From the NCBI RefSeq assembly GCF_002196705.1, contig NZ_NADJ01000015.1:1-64000 (forward strand): a stretch of DNA of 64,000 bases, read 5' to 3'. Position numbers and translations under genes: made by a program. Under the pieces are notes generated by a model that saw nothing but the letters and a program-made list of their open reading frames with translations, made no database searches and was not told the origin of the DNA. Positions 8,395-20,456 of the stretch are shown in pieces; within the stretch, counting starts at the first letter, position 1, and the number at the start of each line of letters is the position of its first letter. The DNA is from Desulfosporosinus sp. FKB. GTDB lineage: Bacteria; Bacillota; Desulfitobacteriia; Desulfitobacteriales; Desulfitobacteriaceae.

Positions 8395-9975
<1,581 letters not shown>

Positions 9976-9990
9976 GGGGGCATGACAGTT

Positions 9991-10353
9991 ATGGCGGAAA
10001 TTATGGAAGATACTCTAAGTGACAAGGTTGAGCAATTGGTGGATTATATTATGAAGTGGTGCCTTTGGCAGTTTCACTCCCGCGCTTGGGACCGGGAGAG
10101 ACAAAACGAGGGGATTCTCAGTAAAACTCAGCAATTATTGTGCGGGGAGCCTGTCACGCTTGAAACCCCGGCAGACAAATGCTATTGGGTAGATGCTGTA
10201 ATCTTGGTTGAGGATTTTAAAGCTGCGTACCCGTGGTTAGCTTCGATGGACAAACGAGATATTAAATCACTCATGCAGGGGCTTAAAGAGCGCATCAATT
10301 TCTTGACGATTACTGGGTCACTTAATGAAGAGCTTACTGACCCTAAATATTAA
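9991..10353 (+). CDS. anfG: Fe-only nitrogenase delta subunit
   Basis: Third subunit unique to alternative nitrogenases; binds the alpha subunit and is needed for activity. 120 residues with the family hallmarks [34 protein letters not shown] and [16 protein letters not shown] at the end. I chose ATG 9991 since AAGGGGG (9974-9980) is 10 nt upstream; the ATG at 9982 is too close. It starts 15 bp after anfD, so translation is likely coupled. Confidence 0.96.
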   Translation: MAEIMEDTLSDKVEQLVDYIMKWCLWQFHSRAWDRERQNEGILSKTQQLLCGEPVTLETPADKCYWVDAVILVEDFKAAYPWLASMDKRDIKSLMQGLKERINFLTITGSLNEELTDPKY

Positions 10354-10412
10354 GGTCAGGAGCTGTGCCGTCACGGTGGGCGTATATATTCAAAAGGAAA
10401 GGGAGTCATGCT

Positions 10413-11807
10413 ATGTCTTGTGAGATCAAAGATAAAGAACGTGCCGGCATTATCAACCCAATATTTACCTGTCAGCCTGCGGGAGCACAATATGCCAGCA
10501 TAGGAATCAAGGATTGTCTGGCGATAGTTCATGGAGGACAGGGTTGTGTCATGTTCGTCCGCTTATTGTTTGCCCAGCATTTCAAGGATAATTTTGATAT
10601 TGCGTCATCTTCAGTGCATGAGGATGGTGCAGTGTTTGGTGCCGTTCATCGCGTCGAGGAAGCGGTTGATGTTGTTCTCATGCGCTATCCCCATGTGAAA
10701 GTCATACCCATTATCACAACTTGCTCGACGGAGGTTATCGGTGATGATATCGATGGTGTGATTCGCAAACTTAACCAAGGGCTTTTAAAAGAAAAGTATG
10801 CTGAGCGGGAGGTCCACCTCATTCCGGTTCATACTCCCAGTTTTAAAGGAAGCCAAGTGACGGGCTACGATGTTGCTCTGGAGGCTTTTGTCCAGACGCT
10901 GGCTCAAAAGGACAAACCCAACGGAAAGCTCAACCTAATAACCGGCTGGGTCAATCCGGGAGATGTAACAGCCCTTAAACATCTTCTGTCGGAAATGCAG
11001 GTGGAGGCAACCGTTCTTTTCGAAATTGAAAGTTTCGATTCTCCTCTGATGCCGGATCCGGATCATAGCGCGGTTTCCCATGGCAGCACTACGGTTGAGG
11101 ATCTGACCGACACAGCGAATGCCTTGGGAACAATTGCGCTAAACAAATACGAAGGCGGAAAAGCCGCTCACTATCTTGAAAAGGAATTTGACGTTCCAGC
11201 CGTCATAGGACCGACTCCTATCGGCATCCGCAATACGGATACCTTTTTGCAGAATCTGAAAAAAATAACCGGAAAACCGATTCCTGAGTCACTCGTTCGC
11301 GAACGAGGGATTGCCATTGATGCGCTGACCGATCTAGTGCACATGTTTTTTGCCGATAAGCGAGTCGCCATTTACGGACATCCTGACTTGGTCATAGGTC
11401 TGGCGGAATTCTGTCTTGATTTGGAGATGAAGCCTGTGCTGCTTCTGCTCGGCGATGACAACGTGACCTATCAGGACGATCCTCGTCTTAAAGCGTTTCA
11501 GGAAAACGTTGATTTCGAAATGCAGGTCATCTGTAATTCAGATCTGTGGGAACTGGAAGATCGGATTAAAAACCAGGGACTGGAGCTTGATCTTATATTG
11601 GGCCATTCCAAAGGGCGCTTCATATCGATTAATAATGATATTCCTATGGTCCGCGTAGGGTTCCCCACTTATGATCGAGCGGGACTGTACCGCCATCCGG
11701 TTGTCGGTTATGCGGGAGCGATATGGCTGGCCGAAGAGATGGCAAATACTCTCTTCAGTGATATGGAACACAAAAAGAATAAAGAATGGATACTGAATGT
11801 ATGGTAG
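10413..11807 (+). CDS. anfK: Fe-only nitrogenase beta subunit
   Basis: Beta subunit, 464 residues, sharing the P-cluster with AnfD. P-cluster ligands are in [18 protein letters not shown] and [12 protein letters not shown]. Other AnfK signatures are [42 protein letters not shown] and the end [15 protein letters not shown] 10413 follows AAAGGGAG by 7 nt; an upstream start at 10365 would add a tail absent from the family. Last gene of the operon; no strong terminator follows, only a long hairpin at 11858-11919. Confidence 0.97.
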   Translation: MSCEIKDKERAGIINPIFTCQPAGAQYASIGIKDCLAIVHGGQGCVMFVRLLFAQHFKDNFDIASSSVHEDGAVFGAVHRVEEAVDVVLMRYPHVKVIPIITTCSTEVIGDDIDGVIRKLNQGLLKEKYAEREVHLIPVHTPSFKGSQVTGYDVALEAFVQTLAQKDKPNGKLNLITGWVNPGDVTALKHLLSEMQVEATVLFEIESFDSPLMPDPDHSAVSHGSTTVEDLTDTANALGTIALNKYEGGKAAHYLEKEFDVPAVIGPTPIGIRNTDTFLQNLKKITGKPIPESLVRERGIAIDALTDLVHMFFADKRVAIYGHPDLVIGLAEFCLDLEMKPVLLLLGDDNVTYQDDPRLKAFQENVDFEMQVICNSDLWELEDRIKNQGLELDLILGHSKGRFISINNDIPMVRVGFPTYDRAGLYRHPVVGYAGAIWLAEEMANTLFSDMEHKKNKEWILNVW

Positions 11808-11857
11808 GAAAATTAATGATTAGGGTTCTGAGTAAGTAATGCTGATAAAACTCAAAT

Positions 11858-11919
11858 GGCTTTCATCGGACTACTTAGAGTCTAATGATCATTAGTCTCT
11901 GACAAGTCTGGTGAAAGCC
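11858..11919 (+). other. Long imperfect hairpin downstream of anfK
   Basis: Outer stem GGCTTTCATC/GGTGAAAGCC encloses an inner stem AGAG.CTAATGATCATTAG.CTCT whose 14-bp core is a perfect palindrome. There is no T-run, so it is not a classic terminator; it could protect the 3' end of the anf mRNA. Function inferred only from structure. Confidence 0.5.
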
Positions 11920-12009
11920 CAGCAAAATAAAGAGTAAACCATGGTATTCTGTTCTATGCGAAATTAATCAAAGGAATATAGAAAATTATTTGCGCAAATG
12001 CATTTGTCT

Positions 12010-12215
12010 GTTGCACCACATTGACCAACATATTCCGGACGCAATAAAAAGATGAAGGAACTCGGAGTTTATATTGCGAATATTATGCCGCTAATTCCGG
12101 CTTCAGACAGATGCGTCACTGCAAGCAATGTCCTGCGGATGCTATCGGTTTGCTTGGCAAAGATCGGTCTCAGGAATTTCTTTGGCGCTGCCCGGACATC
12201 AGGAATGGTGGCTGA
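12010..12215 (+). pseudogene. nifB 3' relic with frameshifts and internal deletion
   Basis: Fragments of NifB appear in shifting frames: DQHIPDAI (ending near 12045), [20 protein letters not shown] (12046 on) and, in another frame from 12105, [20 protein letters not shown] up to a TGA at 12213. In intact NifB some tens of residues separate the PLIP motif from the C-terminal MRHC..C segment; here they are deleted. NifB builds the precursor of all nitrogenase cofactors. The relic shows a nifB once followed anfK; a working copy must exist elsewhere if the operon functions. The motif match is from memory and strong. Confidence 0.75.
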
Positions 12216-12246
12216 TTTTGGAAATTGTGTAAGAAGGAGAAAAATA

Positions 12247-12792
12247 ATGAAGACAGTAACTTACTATTATTTCGCTTATGGTTCAAATCTGAACTGGGCG
12301 CAAATGATGCAAAGGTGTTCGAGTCCCCAAAAGCTTGGAGTTGCTTGTCTGCAAGGTTACAAAGTTGAATTTTACGGATATTCGGCTGCATGGGATGGGG
12401 CACAGGAGACGGTAGTTCCTGAGCTCCAATCAGAGGTTTGGGGAGTGCTCTACCAATTGCAGGTTTTTGATTGGGAGTCACTGGATGTGTATGAGGATGC
12501 CCGTCTCAATGGGACAGGCGCGTATTTTCATTACCCTGTGCAAGTGGTCAATCTGAAGCAAGAGAGGATTAATGCTATAATTTACAAAAAGAATATCTTA
12601 AACGAGGCAACACTTCCCAGTACTGAATATCTGAATTTTATTGTGCAAAGTGGCCGGGAACAGGGTTTGCCTATAGAGTATCTGACTCTTTTGCAAAATA
12701 GGGAAACAAGGCCTGCTTCCTATGCTGTGCCTCTTTTGCAAAATTCAAGATCCAACTGGGTTAGTAAAACCTGTATTGATTGTGGGCAGTGA
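12247..12792 (+). CDS. Gamma-glutamylcyclotransferase-like (GGCT/AIG2 fold) protein
   Basis: About 181 residues from ATG 12247 (GAAGGAG upstream). Begins with the family's glycine-rich entry YYFAYGSNLNWAQMMQRC, then GVLYQLQVFDWESLDVYED with the acidic residues that mark the catalytic pocket, and NAIIYKK. Such enzymes release pyroglutamate from gamma-glutamyl compounds. The frame is open upstream through the nifB relic, but that part is not GGCT sequence. The C-terminus ends in CIDCGQ. Substrate unknown. Confidence 0.8.
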   Translation: MKTVTYYYFAYGSNLNWAQMMQRCSSPQKLGVACLQGYKVEFYGYSAAWDGAQETVVPELQSEVWGVLYQLQVFDWESLDVYEDARLNGTGAYFHYPVQVVNLKQERINAIIYKKNILNEATLPSTEYLNFIVQSGREQGLPIEYLTLLQNRETRPASYAVPLLQNSRSNWVSKTCIDCGQ

Positions 12793-12824
12793 GTATCGAA
12801 GAATCAAAAATTAAGGAGGAAAGG

Positions 12825-13120
12825 ATGAATAAGGAGATGAGGTTTCACTATTTGCAGCATGTTCCCTTTGAAAACCCTGGAAGCATTCTTGGCTGGGCTA
12901 AGAAAAAAGGTTTTTTGAGTTTCAGTTTCACATGGAAAATACTTCATCAATCATCAAGAGCCTAGTGGAAAACTGCGCGGGGGAAATGGTTCCCAGGACT
13001 TATGTTCAGATACCGGAAGAACTACTTGCTCATTCTGAACATATCGTTTTAAATAATCAGTGGATGGCGATGTTTCTAACGCAACTAGAAAAAATGGATA
13101 GGCAGGGTGATTTGCGATGA
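12825..13120 (+). pseudogene. Class I glutamine amidotransferase remnant
   Basis: Starts well (AAGGAGGAAAGG before ATG 12825) with MRFHYLQHVPFENPGSILGW, typical of GMP-synthase-like amidotransferases. After about 35 codons the frame goes astray. From 12937 another frame encodes SLVENCAGEMVPRTYVQIP and a helical tail resembling the C-terminus of the same family. The middle, with the catalytic Cys, is deleted. The gene is therefore dead; its end overlaps the next gene by 4 bp. Confidence 0.65.
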
Positions 13121-13650
13121 ACCAGGTAAGTTATACGATGAGAAACTGTACGGATCAGGAGAAAATTGAAACTTTCCTCGGGAGAGAAAGAACAGGTGTG
13201 CTTGGTCTGGTAAGTGATAGTCTCCCGTATACCGTTCCGCTGAACTATGTTTGGCGCAACGGTTCTATCTACTTTCACGGCATGGGCTCCGGTAAAAAAG
13301 AAAAGATCCTTTCTCAAAATCCTTTCGTTTCTTTCACGGTCTATAAAGAACTGGGTACCGTGACTGACCCGGTGCCTTGCCATGCTGATACGGCCTATAT
13401 GAGCGTGATGATGTTCGGAAGGGCGGTAAAGGTGACTGATCCTGATGAGGCCGCCGCAGCTCTCCAGAAAGTGCTGGATAAATTTATGCCCAACTATTAC
13501 AGCCAATCATTAAGCAGTACTTTGATAGAAAAGTATCGCTCTTCCATGGATGGGAATGCGGTTGCGGTTTATAGGCTAACGCCGCAAGAAATTACGGCCA
13601 AAGAAAACTCGGCAGATTTGGCTATACTGTTCCCCATGGAAATCCAATAA
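13117..13650 (+). CDS. PNPOx-like split-barrel flavoprotein (NimA-type)
   Basis: 177 residues of the pyridoxamine-5'-phosphate-oxidase-like FMN-binding fold: RTGVLGLVSDSLPYTVPLNY, GSIYFHGMGSGKKEKIL, NPFVSFTVYKEL and a central YMSVMMFGRAVKVTD. This matches the NimA/nitroimidazole-resistance branch, which binds FMN or related cofactors. Function in the cell is unknown; flavin-dependent reduction is the usual guess. ATGA overlap with the preceding remnant suggests former operon membership. Confidence 0.8.
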   Translation: MNQVSYTMRNCTDQEKIETFLGRERTGVLGLVSDSLPYTVPLNYVWRNGSIYFHGMGSGKKEKILSQNPFVSFTVYKELGTVTDPVPCHADTAYMSVMMFGRAVKVTDPDEAAAALQKVLDKFMPNYYSQSLSSTLIEKYRSSMDGNAVAVYRLTPQEITAKENSADLAILFPMEIQ

Positions 13651-13787
13651 GGACTGTTGAAATGCCCACTTGCGTGCCATTTACTATAACAAAGAGTATT
13701 CCAATATTTTTGTTCCCAAAGCTCTCGGAATCGGTCGGACATTAAACTGAGCAAACCCAATTTCGTGGGTTTTTATTTTGGTGCCTT

Positions 13788-15319
13788 TTGGTCTTGCTTT
13801 TTTTAACTTTAAATATCACCCTGGACAATGTCAACATCAGTACCGGCAGTACATGTCCGTTTTCTATAGGGTCCGGTTCGACGGTGAACTTGACCCTCAG
13901 TGGTACGAATAGCTTAGATGCCTCCGGTGGTTCAAATCCCGGACTAGGCGTACCGGAGGGGGCTGCTCTCAATATTTGTGCTTACAACATTTCTGATTCT
14001 CTTACAGCTAATGGGGGTAGTGGTGGAAATGGAGGCGGTGCTGGTATCGGCGGTGGCCCTGGCTCAACTGGCGTTAGCTGCGGAACAGTGAATATTAGTG
14101 GGGGTACAGTCATCGCTCAGGCAGGTTACCATGCCGCTGGCATTGGTGGTGGTCAAGGCACCGGGGACTACCGTACCGGTGGCAACGGTGGAATAGTGAA
14201 GATCAGTGGCGGGATAGTCAAGGCCTCAGGCAAGAATGGAGGTGCAGGCATCGGTGGTGGCAATTGCAGCGGCAACAATGGCAAGGAGGAAGTGGCGGCA
14301 CAGTAAAGATTAGCGGAGGAACGGTCACTGCAGCAGGTGACATGGCTGCAGGCATTGGCGGCGGCGACATAAATTGCAGCAGCGGCAGCAGCGGCACAAC
14401 GACCATTACCGGTGGGTCGGTAAATGCAAGCTCCATTCAGCCAAACGTTTATGACAAAAGCAATCCCCCAAATCAAGAATATCTTGTTACAATATCTGGT
14501 CTACCATGTACTGTTGGCGTATCATATACGGTTAACGCCGGAAGTTCTGTTTCATGCTCAACAGATACAAACGGATAACTTTATCTGTGGCTGCCCGCTA
14601 CGGCGGACTTTGCGACGGATGGTATTCAAATAACTTATACATCCACGGGCACTCAATATCTGGCATCTGCCGCAGTCACAACTACTACCAACAATTTCAC
14701 AGCCTCTTCGGACTCAGCAAGCAGCCTATCGGTTAGCACCAGCAGTACCAATCTAACAGCAGAGACACCTTTCGATGTGATGGTGACGGCAAAAGATGCC
14801 TATGGAAACACAGTGAGTGGTTATACAGGAACCATACACTTCAGCAGCACAGATCATGGCGCAGTATTACCGACAGATTACCCTTTCGTGCCCGGGGATA
14901 ACGGCACACACACCTTCGATGGAGGGGTAACGCTTAACACTGGGGGAGTGCAGACGGTGACGGCTACTGACACGGGAACGCCTGGTATCACCGGCATCAT
15001 CGTGAACGTATTACCTATTACAGACTTTGCCAATACAGCGAAGACCTCCAGCACTGCGACTTTCAGTTGGACGGCAGCAAGCGGAGCGACGGGGATTATC
15101 ATCCAGCAGTCTCTGGATGGGGGAACCACTTGGACAACAGCAACAACAACTTCAGTTATAGCAGAAAGTGACACAACAGCTACAGTTACAGGCCTCAGCC
15201 CGGCAACGAGTTATAAGTTCCGGCTGGTAGTGACCGGAGGAGCCAATGTAGGGAATTCTAACGAAGTGACAGTAACTACTGATGCTATCTACATCCAGGT
15301 AAAAGCAAAACTTGGATAA
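13788..15319 (+). pseudogene. Glycine-rich surface protein with Ig-like and fibronectin III domains, broken
   Basis: Three open segments make one former gene. 13788-14306 encodes repeats of the type GTVNISGGTVIA...AAGIGGG, expected to form a beta-helix. The frame shifts between 14264 and 14306 and repeats continue to a TAA at 14576-14578. The same frame then runs on through LYLWLPATADF, an invasin-like domain (FDVMVTAKDAYGNTVSGYTG) and a fibronectin III domain (TATFSWTAASGATG, TVTGLSPATSYKFRLVV) to 15319. No signal peptide, start codon or anchor is present, so the 5' end is lost as well. One frameshift, one stop and a truncation mean no functional product. Confidence 0.75.
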
Positions 15320-15426
15320 TAGATAGATACTACAAGCCGGATATAACGGGACAGAGCAAATACAAAACCATAAGACAACTGAGATTGGCGGAGATATCAT
15401 AAAGACAGACGGATAACTGAGAGCTT

Positions 15427-15505
15427 GAGCTGTATGTCTTGAAAGGGACACGTACAGTTCTTAGGCGAGAAAAAGGGCGCAATCCCTCTGACTTAGCCGA
15501 CAGTT
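15427..15505 (+). mobile_element. Group II intron 3' remnant (domains V and VI)
   Basis: Positions 15427-15460 fold as a 34-nt domain V: lower stem GAGCTGTAT/CGTACAGTTC, a two-base bulge, and upper stem GTCTT/GGGAC capped by a GAAA tetraloop, with the catalytic AGC triad. A domain VI-like hairpin follows to about 15505. No reverse transcriptase or 5' intron end was found, so only the 3' tail remains, next to the broken surface-protein gene. Confidence 0.8.
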
Positions 15506-16460
15506 CTAGTACACCAAGGTTTTAAAGTTTTGTTGAGTAGGGTAGTACTATAATGTTGGCGCTGTTAAGTTAATGTATTACTTATACATTTGGTTTTCTG
15601 TAGTGAAGAGGGGATGTCACTACATGATTAGTATTATTAATTTTATAGTGATAATGGAGTGAACAAATTGTTTTTGAAAATCTAATGTAAAAATGGGGGA
15701 AAGGGATAGACATAAACTGAGCACTGAATAAAAGAGTATAGTATCATTTCGTTAATAAAAATTGAGAAGGAGTAATTATGGAAAATTTAACACGACAGAA
15801 ATAATTCGATATTGATAACGAAAGAAAGTTAGAAAGAACAGTCCTATAATTACTCTTCACTAAATAGGAATTTAACGCATAGTTGATAGAGCCTTGTGGT
15901 CAATATTTATTATGAGTTAATTCATTGCAATAATAATAACTATTCATAATGCAACTGGATCATCAATCGAATCTTAATGAATCTAAATTTAGTGCTGAAA
16001 ACTGTCTCGTATTATCGATACAAACCAAGCTTTATATTTAGCTTCTGTGGGTATAGTTTACTAGATTAGGCTAATCTACTGCGTACCAGTTTTTAAAGGC
16101 TTAAAGAGCTTCCTAGAGGCTAGTTTTTTCTGTGACTATTATAATAAACCTTTGAAAATAGTTTAATTGCTTGGAAATGTGCAAACTCGATAATTAACCC
16201 AGGAATATCAAATTATTAATTAATTATAGTAGCCGCTATCAAATGAATTTTATCATACGACATGTAAATACCGAAAGTTGATTAAACACCGATAGCCTAA
16301 AAAATAGCAGATACGGATAAGTAAGTGAGTTTTATTATGTACCATGATTTTCAGGCTGTTTTAGTCTACCCCCGTAATAAATTACGCGCTACTTTACATA
16401 ATATCTATTATAGGACCCAAATATTATTTTGCATAGCTTCCCCTCTGACTTCGAATATAC
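15506..16460. other. AT-rich non-coding stretch
   Basis: No supported gene. A good ribosome-binding site (GAGAAGGAG, 15763-15771) precedes ATG 15778, but the frame stops after eight codons (MENLTRQK) and again soon after, so it is probably gene debris. No RNA gene recognised. Confidence 0.5.
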
Positions 16461-16465
16461 TATCT

Positions 16466-16503
16466 GGGGTAATACCAGCGTAGCTGCCACCACCCGCAAA
16501 GTA
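16466..16503 (+). repeat. Tn3 terminal inverted repeat, left outer
   Basis: 38 bp from GGGG to GTA. Matches the copy at 23868-23905 (inverted) with two mismatches. Preceded by TATCT. The tnpI stop codon is 8 bp inside. Confidence 0.88.
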
Positions 16504-16510
16504 GATGGAA

Positions 16511-17218
16511 CTATATGGGAAACTTATTTATAACATCGTTATATTCTTGTTGGGCATCGGTGATAGCTAATTTCGAATATACCTCAAGAGATTTTCGGCT
16601 TTCATGACCGGAATATGGTTGAATAAGCGCATCATCTATGCCTTGCTTTTTCAGCCAGGTTAACAAAAAGTGCCGTAATTTATGTGGAGATAAATTCTGT
16701 ACTAGGCCGGCTTCTTCTGAGTACTTAGCTAAGATTTTTCGAATACCTCGATCCGTATATTTCTTTTTCCATGAAGATTCAAATAGATAAACGGCTTGTT
16801 TATTGGACATTGAATCAGCATGCATGGCCAGCAATTCCTTAAATGTTTGGGGGAACGGGACAATGCGATCTTTGTTCCCCTTGCCTTTATTTATCCTTAT
16901 TTGGCAGTAATGAAAATCAACATCTGTTAGCTTGATGTTTATTAACTCACTTACTCTTGCGCCGGTATAGAGTAGCGTTTTAACTATCATCATGTCTTGA
17001 AAGTTCTTAGTCTTCCAGACCACATCATAGTATCGCTTTATTTCTTCTTCCGTAGGAACATAAGGTAACTTCTTGGACGTTTTAGGTATTTCTATTTCTA
17101 ACTCAGCCCTCAAGTGTTGAAATAAGCTTTTTAGATAAGCATAGTCAGGCCGTTCTCCCCGGAGATACTTGGCCAGCTCCTTAGCTTTCTTTTTAGCCGA
17201 AGTTCTTTTCTCTGTCAT
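16511..17218 (-). CDS. tnpI: Tyrosine recombinase, TnpI-type resolvase of the Tn3 element
   Basis: 235-residue tyrosine recombinase with catalytic Arg in [14 protein letters not shown], the H-x-x-R box in [12 protein letters not shown], His in [10 protein letters not shown] and the nucleophile in VYSKL. In Tn4430-like transposons TnpI resolves cointegrates in place of a serine resolvase. It overlaps the tnpA stop by 4 bp, so the pair is co-translated; in Tn4430 tnpI precedes tnpA, whereas here it follows. The N-terminal SAM-like domain is short. Its core recombination site was not located. Confidence 0.87.
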   Translation of the reverse strand: MTEKRTSAKKKAKELAKYLRGERPDYAYLKSLFQHLRAELEIEIPKTSKKLPYVPTEEEIKRYYDVVWKTKNFQDMMIVKTLLYTGARVSELINIKLTDVDFHYCQIRINKGKGNKDRIVPFPQTFKELLAMHADSMSNKQAVYLFESSWKKKYTDRGIRKILAKYSEEAGLVQNLSPHKLRHFLLTWLKKQGIDDALIQPYSGHESRKSLEVYSKLAITDAQQEYNDVINKFPI

Positions 17219-20187
17219 GCAATCACACCTTCTTCCAAAGGAAGGCGTTCTCTCATGTTCAATTTGAACGTTCCATAAGGGTTAATATGGGTGTATACGA
17301 GAGGTGTGAGAGCACGAAAGTCTTCCGAAGTCATTAGGTTAAACCATTTTTGATTTGATAAGATGTTTTGAAGCATAATCGTGTTGATATACACCAAACA
17401 ATTCTGTAATAGGTGTAATGAAAGGACAGCGATCTCCTGATCATCTAGTCGGTTTGTCGATATTTCCCCACCCTTACCGTAAAAGATAAAGCTGTTTGCG
17501 CTATTCCAATTCTCCACGACGTTTAATCCTTTATGAATCTCCTGGCGCAGTTCTTCGGAATGCAGATAGTCACAGAGGAAAATGGTTTTTACGGCCTTCC
17601 CAAGCTCTCCTAAAGCCTGATAGGTCGGATGTTTAAGGTTATTGCGGGTAAATCGCTTTAAGATAGCTTCTGTTTCAGCAGTCCCAAGACGCAAGGCAGT
17701 AGCATACTTCACCATTTGGTCATACTGCTGGCGGATTAAATCCCAGTTGATTGGGCGTGTAAGTACCGGTTGAAGATTGGGGTAGGATTCAGCCATTCCG
17801 GATTCCGGTCGGTATAGCTTTTGAGAGTGAATGGCCTTTAGGCGCGGCATTAACTGATACCCAAGCAAATGACAGAAAGCAAAGGCTACTTCGCTTTGTC
17901 CATGGGAGTCAACGTAATTCTTCTCGACTTCCATTTCAGTACAATGCCTTAGCAAGCCCTCGATCATGGCGGCAACTTCGGATGAGGAACACGATTTTAG
18001 CTGCGAGTAAATACAGGTTGAATTCTTTTCTACGTGCCAATAGATCATAACGCCCCGGCCACGGTACCGGATATGCCATTCAGTCATGAGGTTTTGGTCC
18101 CAAGCGCCAAATTTCTTCGAATCAGAAGCACAAGAAGTGGTACCATCACCCCATATTTCCTGCATTCTAACTCTAAAGATTGCATTCACAACTTCAGCAA
18201 TAGCATTCCTTAGGTTATCCCGGTGTATAAACTTACGCCGTACGTAAAGCAAATCTTTATAGGATTCTTCATGTTCACCGGAGCTAATTCGTTTTAATCC
18301 TGTATTAGTATCTAATCCATATAGAGACAAAATCAATCTTCTTTGCAAAGTCTCTCGATCCAATATTTCCCGATTGGCCACGGTCTTGAACTTTTCGGTA
18401 AACGATACGCGCAAATCAGTTTCCTTTAAAACATCTAATAAGCTTGTCATTGGCCAGCGACGCAGTAATTCGGCTTTAATACGATTTAAGTTAGCCGGTT
18501 CTGCTTGCGGTTCCAAAGGCGATAAGGTTATCCACCCGTTTCCTTTCTCAATAATCCGGACTTTAGGATTTTTGGGAATTCCAACATCTAGACGTTCCAA
18601 ACCCTCAATCATTGCTTGTTTTAATGCGTTTATAAAGGATTCGGCATCCATGGGTTGATTAAGAGCTTTGTAGTTTTCTTCTCTCCGTATCTCGAAATCT
18701 GCAGGTAGGTCTTCATCAGGGTTACGATACCGGTCGGCACCTTTTACCCAAACTTCTTTACAACGAAGGCGATCCCTTAAGGCTTGAAGTGCGCTGATCT
18801 CATAATTGATACGGTTAATCCGTTCCTGGCCATTATCATCTTTTTCAATAATAATTTCTTTGTTTACGGAACGAATAACCCCATCCACCGGAATATCTTC
18901 TGACGCAGGAAAATAATGCAATCCGGTTTGAGCATACTTTTTGATAAGTTCAAGAGCTTTAATGACAGGCCGGTGAACCTCGTTGTTAGACTGGAATTGA
19001 AGGATGCTTAAGATTTCTGGAATCATCCGGCGATAGTGGCTGCTATAAGAGGCGCGAATTACAGTATGAATTTTTTCCCGGTAAGCTGGACCCGTACTTT
19101 TAAACTCTTTAACCAGGTCTTTTAACGTCTGTTCGCTGACTATCGGATAGAGAACGTCCTTAATTATCCCGTTCGGGAATTCCAGAGCTGTTTGCGCCAA
19201 GTTGAACAGGATGCCTTGTTTGTTGCTCACCCGCCGCAGATCGTTAAGTATTTCCTTTTCTACTCTGCGCTCAGCTCGTACTCCAATGCGGTGAATGATC
19301 TGGATAAGCAGTTCTATAAGATTATCGGTGATTTCCATTCTACGGAGGTAAAAGAAAGCGGATAACAGCGTGTAGCGTATCGGCTCAGGATGCCGGCGCA
19401 GTTCACGGATATCCTCGGTAGCCACACGTTGCTTATATTTTTTCAAGACTTTATACGGAACATCCCAGTAAAGATCATCCGGAAGATCCAAATTCAGAAT
19501 CGTTTTAAGCTTGTTAATTTCTTTAAAGACACTTTCTAGCCCTGGCCGGCCTGGATCTGACCTTAACTCATGAAAAGAAAGCTGATCGCCATTTTCACCG
19601 GTTGGTTCGTCTTTTTCCTCGTCCAGGGATGAGATACTATCTATCAGGACATCTAATTTGGACAAAGATGCTTTAGGTATCTTTTCATAGGTGGCTTTAA
19701 AGAATTGATCTTCAAAAGTGGAGATAGCAGACCTAATAAGTCGATCAATACGTTCCGGGGTAGGAGGAACAATTTTCTGCTCTCGGAACCGACGATACAC
19801 CATTTCCTTAATATGTTCAAATTCCTGGTCGTGATACAAGACGTTCTTGCACAACCAGTCGGTTATTTCATGAGCATCATGGACAGTGTCTTCTCTGAAG
19901 CCAAAGAATTCCCGTATTTGTGTTCGATGATATGTAATGGATCGTCCGGCCCAGTCGTACTTTGCGTACAGTTCTTGTGAACTATCAATTTGTTTGGCTA
20001 TATAACTAATAACCGCTTTAGGAACTTCGTATTTGTTTGTCGGAAACCTGGCTTCGTATTGGAAAAACTTAAACAGTACGGCAAAACCTATCCTGGTTTC
20101 ACCAGCCTTGTTCCCTATCTGTTGTAATTCATGGGGTAAGAAGGTGAAATGTTCTATTAGCTCATCCAATTCCCAATTCCTCTTCAT
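17215..20187 (-). CDS. tnpA: Tn3-family transposase
   Basis: 990 residues, the full length of Tn3-type transposases. The N-terminus ([19 protein letters not shown], about 1-170) is the DUF4158 domain; the C-terminal third is the DDE catalytic core with Asp in CASDSKKF (near 680), Asp in YVDSHGQSE (near 750) and Glu in [19 protein letters not shown] (near 880). No stop or frameshift was seen, so it may be active. It catalyses replicative transposition between 38-bp terminal repeats, which are present at both ends of the unit. Confidence 0.94.
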   Translation of the reverse strand: MKRNWELDELIEHFTFLPHELQQIGNKAGETRIGFAVLFKFFQYEARFPTNKYEVPKAVISYIAKQIDSSQELYAKYDWAGRSITYHRTQIREFFGFREDTVHDAHEITDWLCKNVLYHDQEFEHIKEMVYRRFREQKIVPPTPERIDRLIRSAISTFEDQFFKATYEKIPKASLSKLDVLIDSISSLDEEKDEPTGENGDQLSFHELRSDPGRPGLESVFKEINKLKTILNLDLPDDLYWDVPYKVLKKYKQRVATEDIRELRRHPEPIRYTLLSAFFYLRRMEITDNLIELLIQIIHRIGVRAERRVEKEILNDLRRVSNKQGILFNLAQTALEFPNGIIKDVLYPIVSEQTLKDLVKEFKSTGPAYREKIHTVIRASYSSHYRRMIPEILSILQFQSNNEVHRPVIKALELIKKYAQTGLHYFPASEDIPVDGVIRSVNKEIIIEKDDNGQERINRINYEISALQALRDRLRCKEVWVKGADRYRNPDEDLPADFEIRREENYKALNQPMDAESFINALKQAMIEGLERLDVGIPKNPKVRIIEKGNGWITLSPLEPQAEPANLNRIKAELLRRWPMTSLLDVLKETDLRVSFTEKFKTVANREILDRETLQRRLILSLYGLDTNTGLKRISSGEHEESYKDLLYVRRKFIHRDNLRNAIAEVVNAIFRVRMQEIWGDGTTSCASDSKKFGAWDQNLMTEWHIRYRGRGVMIYWHVEKNSTCIYSQLKSCSSSEVAAMIEGLLRHCTEMEVEKNYVDSHGQSEVAFAFCHLLGYQLMPRLKAIHSQKLYRPESGMAESYPNLQPVLTRPINWDLIRQQYDQMVKYATALRLGTAETEAILKRFTRNNLKHPTYQALGELGKAVKTIFLCDYLHSEELRQEIHKGLNVVENWNSANSFIFYGKGGEISTNRLDDQEIAVLSLHLLQNCLVYINTIMLQNILSNQKWFNLMTSEDFRALTPLVYTHINPYGTFKLNMRERLPLEEGVIA

Positions 20188-20394
20188 GATATCGCCTCCA
20201 GAGCAAAGTTCCTAAAAGAGTCAGTATCGGTACTTTCATTATTTATTTTAGCATATTAATTGAGCTTCATAAGGAATATTATAGTAAAAAAGTATAAAGT
20301 TCTATTGCCAAAACTATATTAGGAACTTAACGTATATTTATCATTAGTGAATAATGTTGGAGTGACTTTTAAAGATCCATATAAAAATGGGTAA

Positions 20395-20434
20395 AGAAAA
20401 ACCGCAGGAGGTATTTCTCATCCTTGCGGTTTTA
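20395..20434 (-). terminator. Terminator of mgtA
   Basis: On the minus strand the stem AACCGCAAGGA/CCTGCGGTT (imperfect) is followed by TTTTTCTTT. It is 22 bp after the mgtA stop and could also act from the other side. Confidence 0.75.
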
Positions 20435-20456
20435 GTAAAGGTTGTTAAGTGTATCT

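Noticed and set aside
10365-10412. N-terminal extension of anfK
   Set aside because: AnfK proteins begin at the later ATG, which has its own ribosome site.
12780-12830. Selenocysteine at the TGA ending the cyclotransferase-like gene (CIDCGQ-TGA)
   Set aside because: No suitable hairpin after the TGA, and a separate ribosome site and start follow directly.
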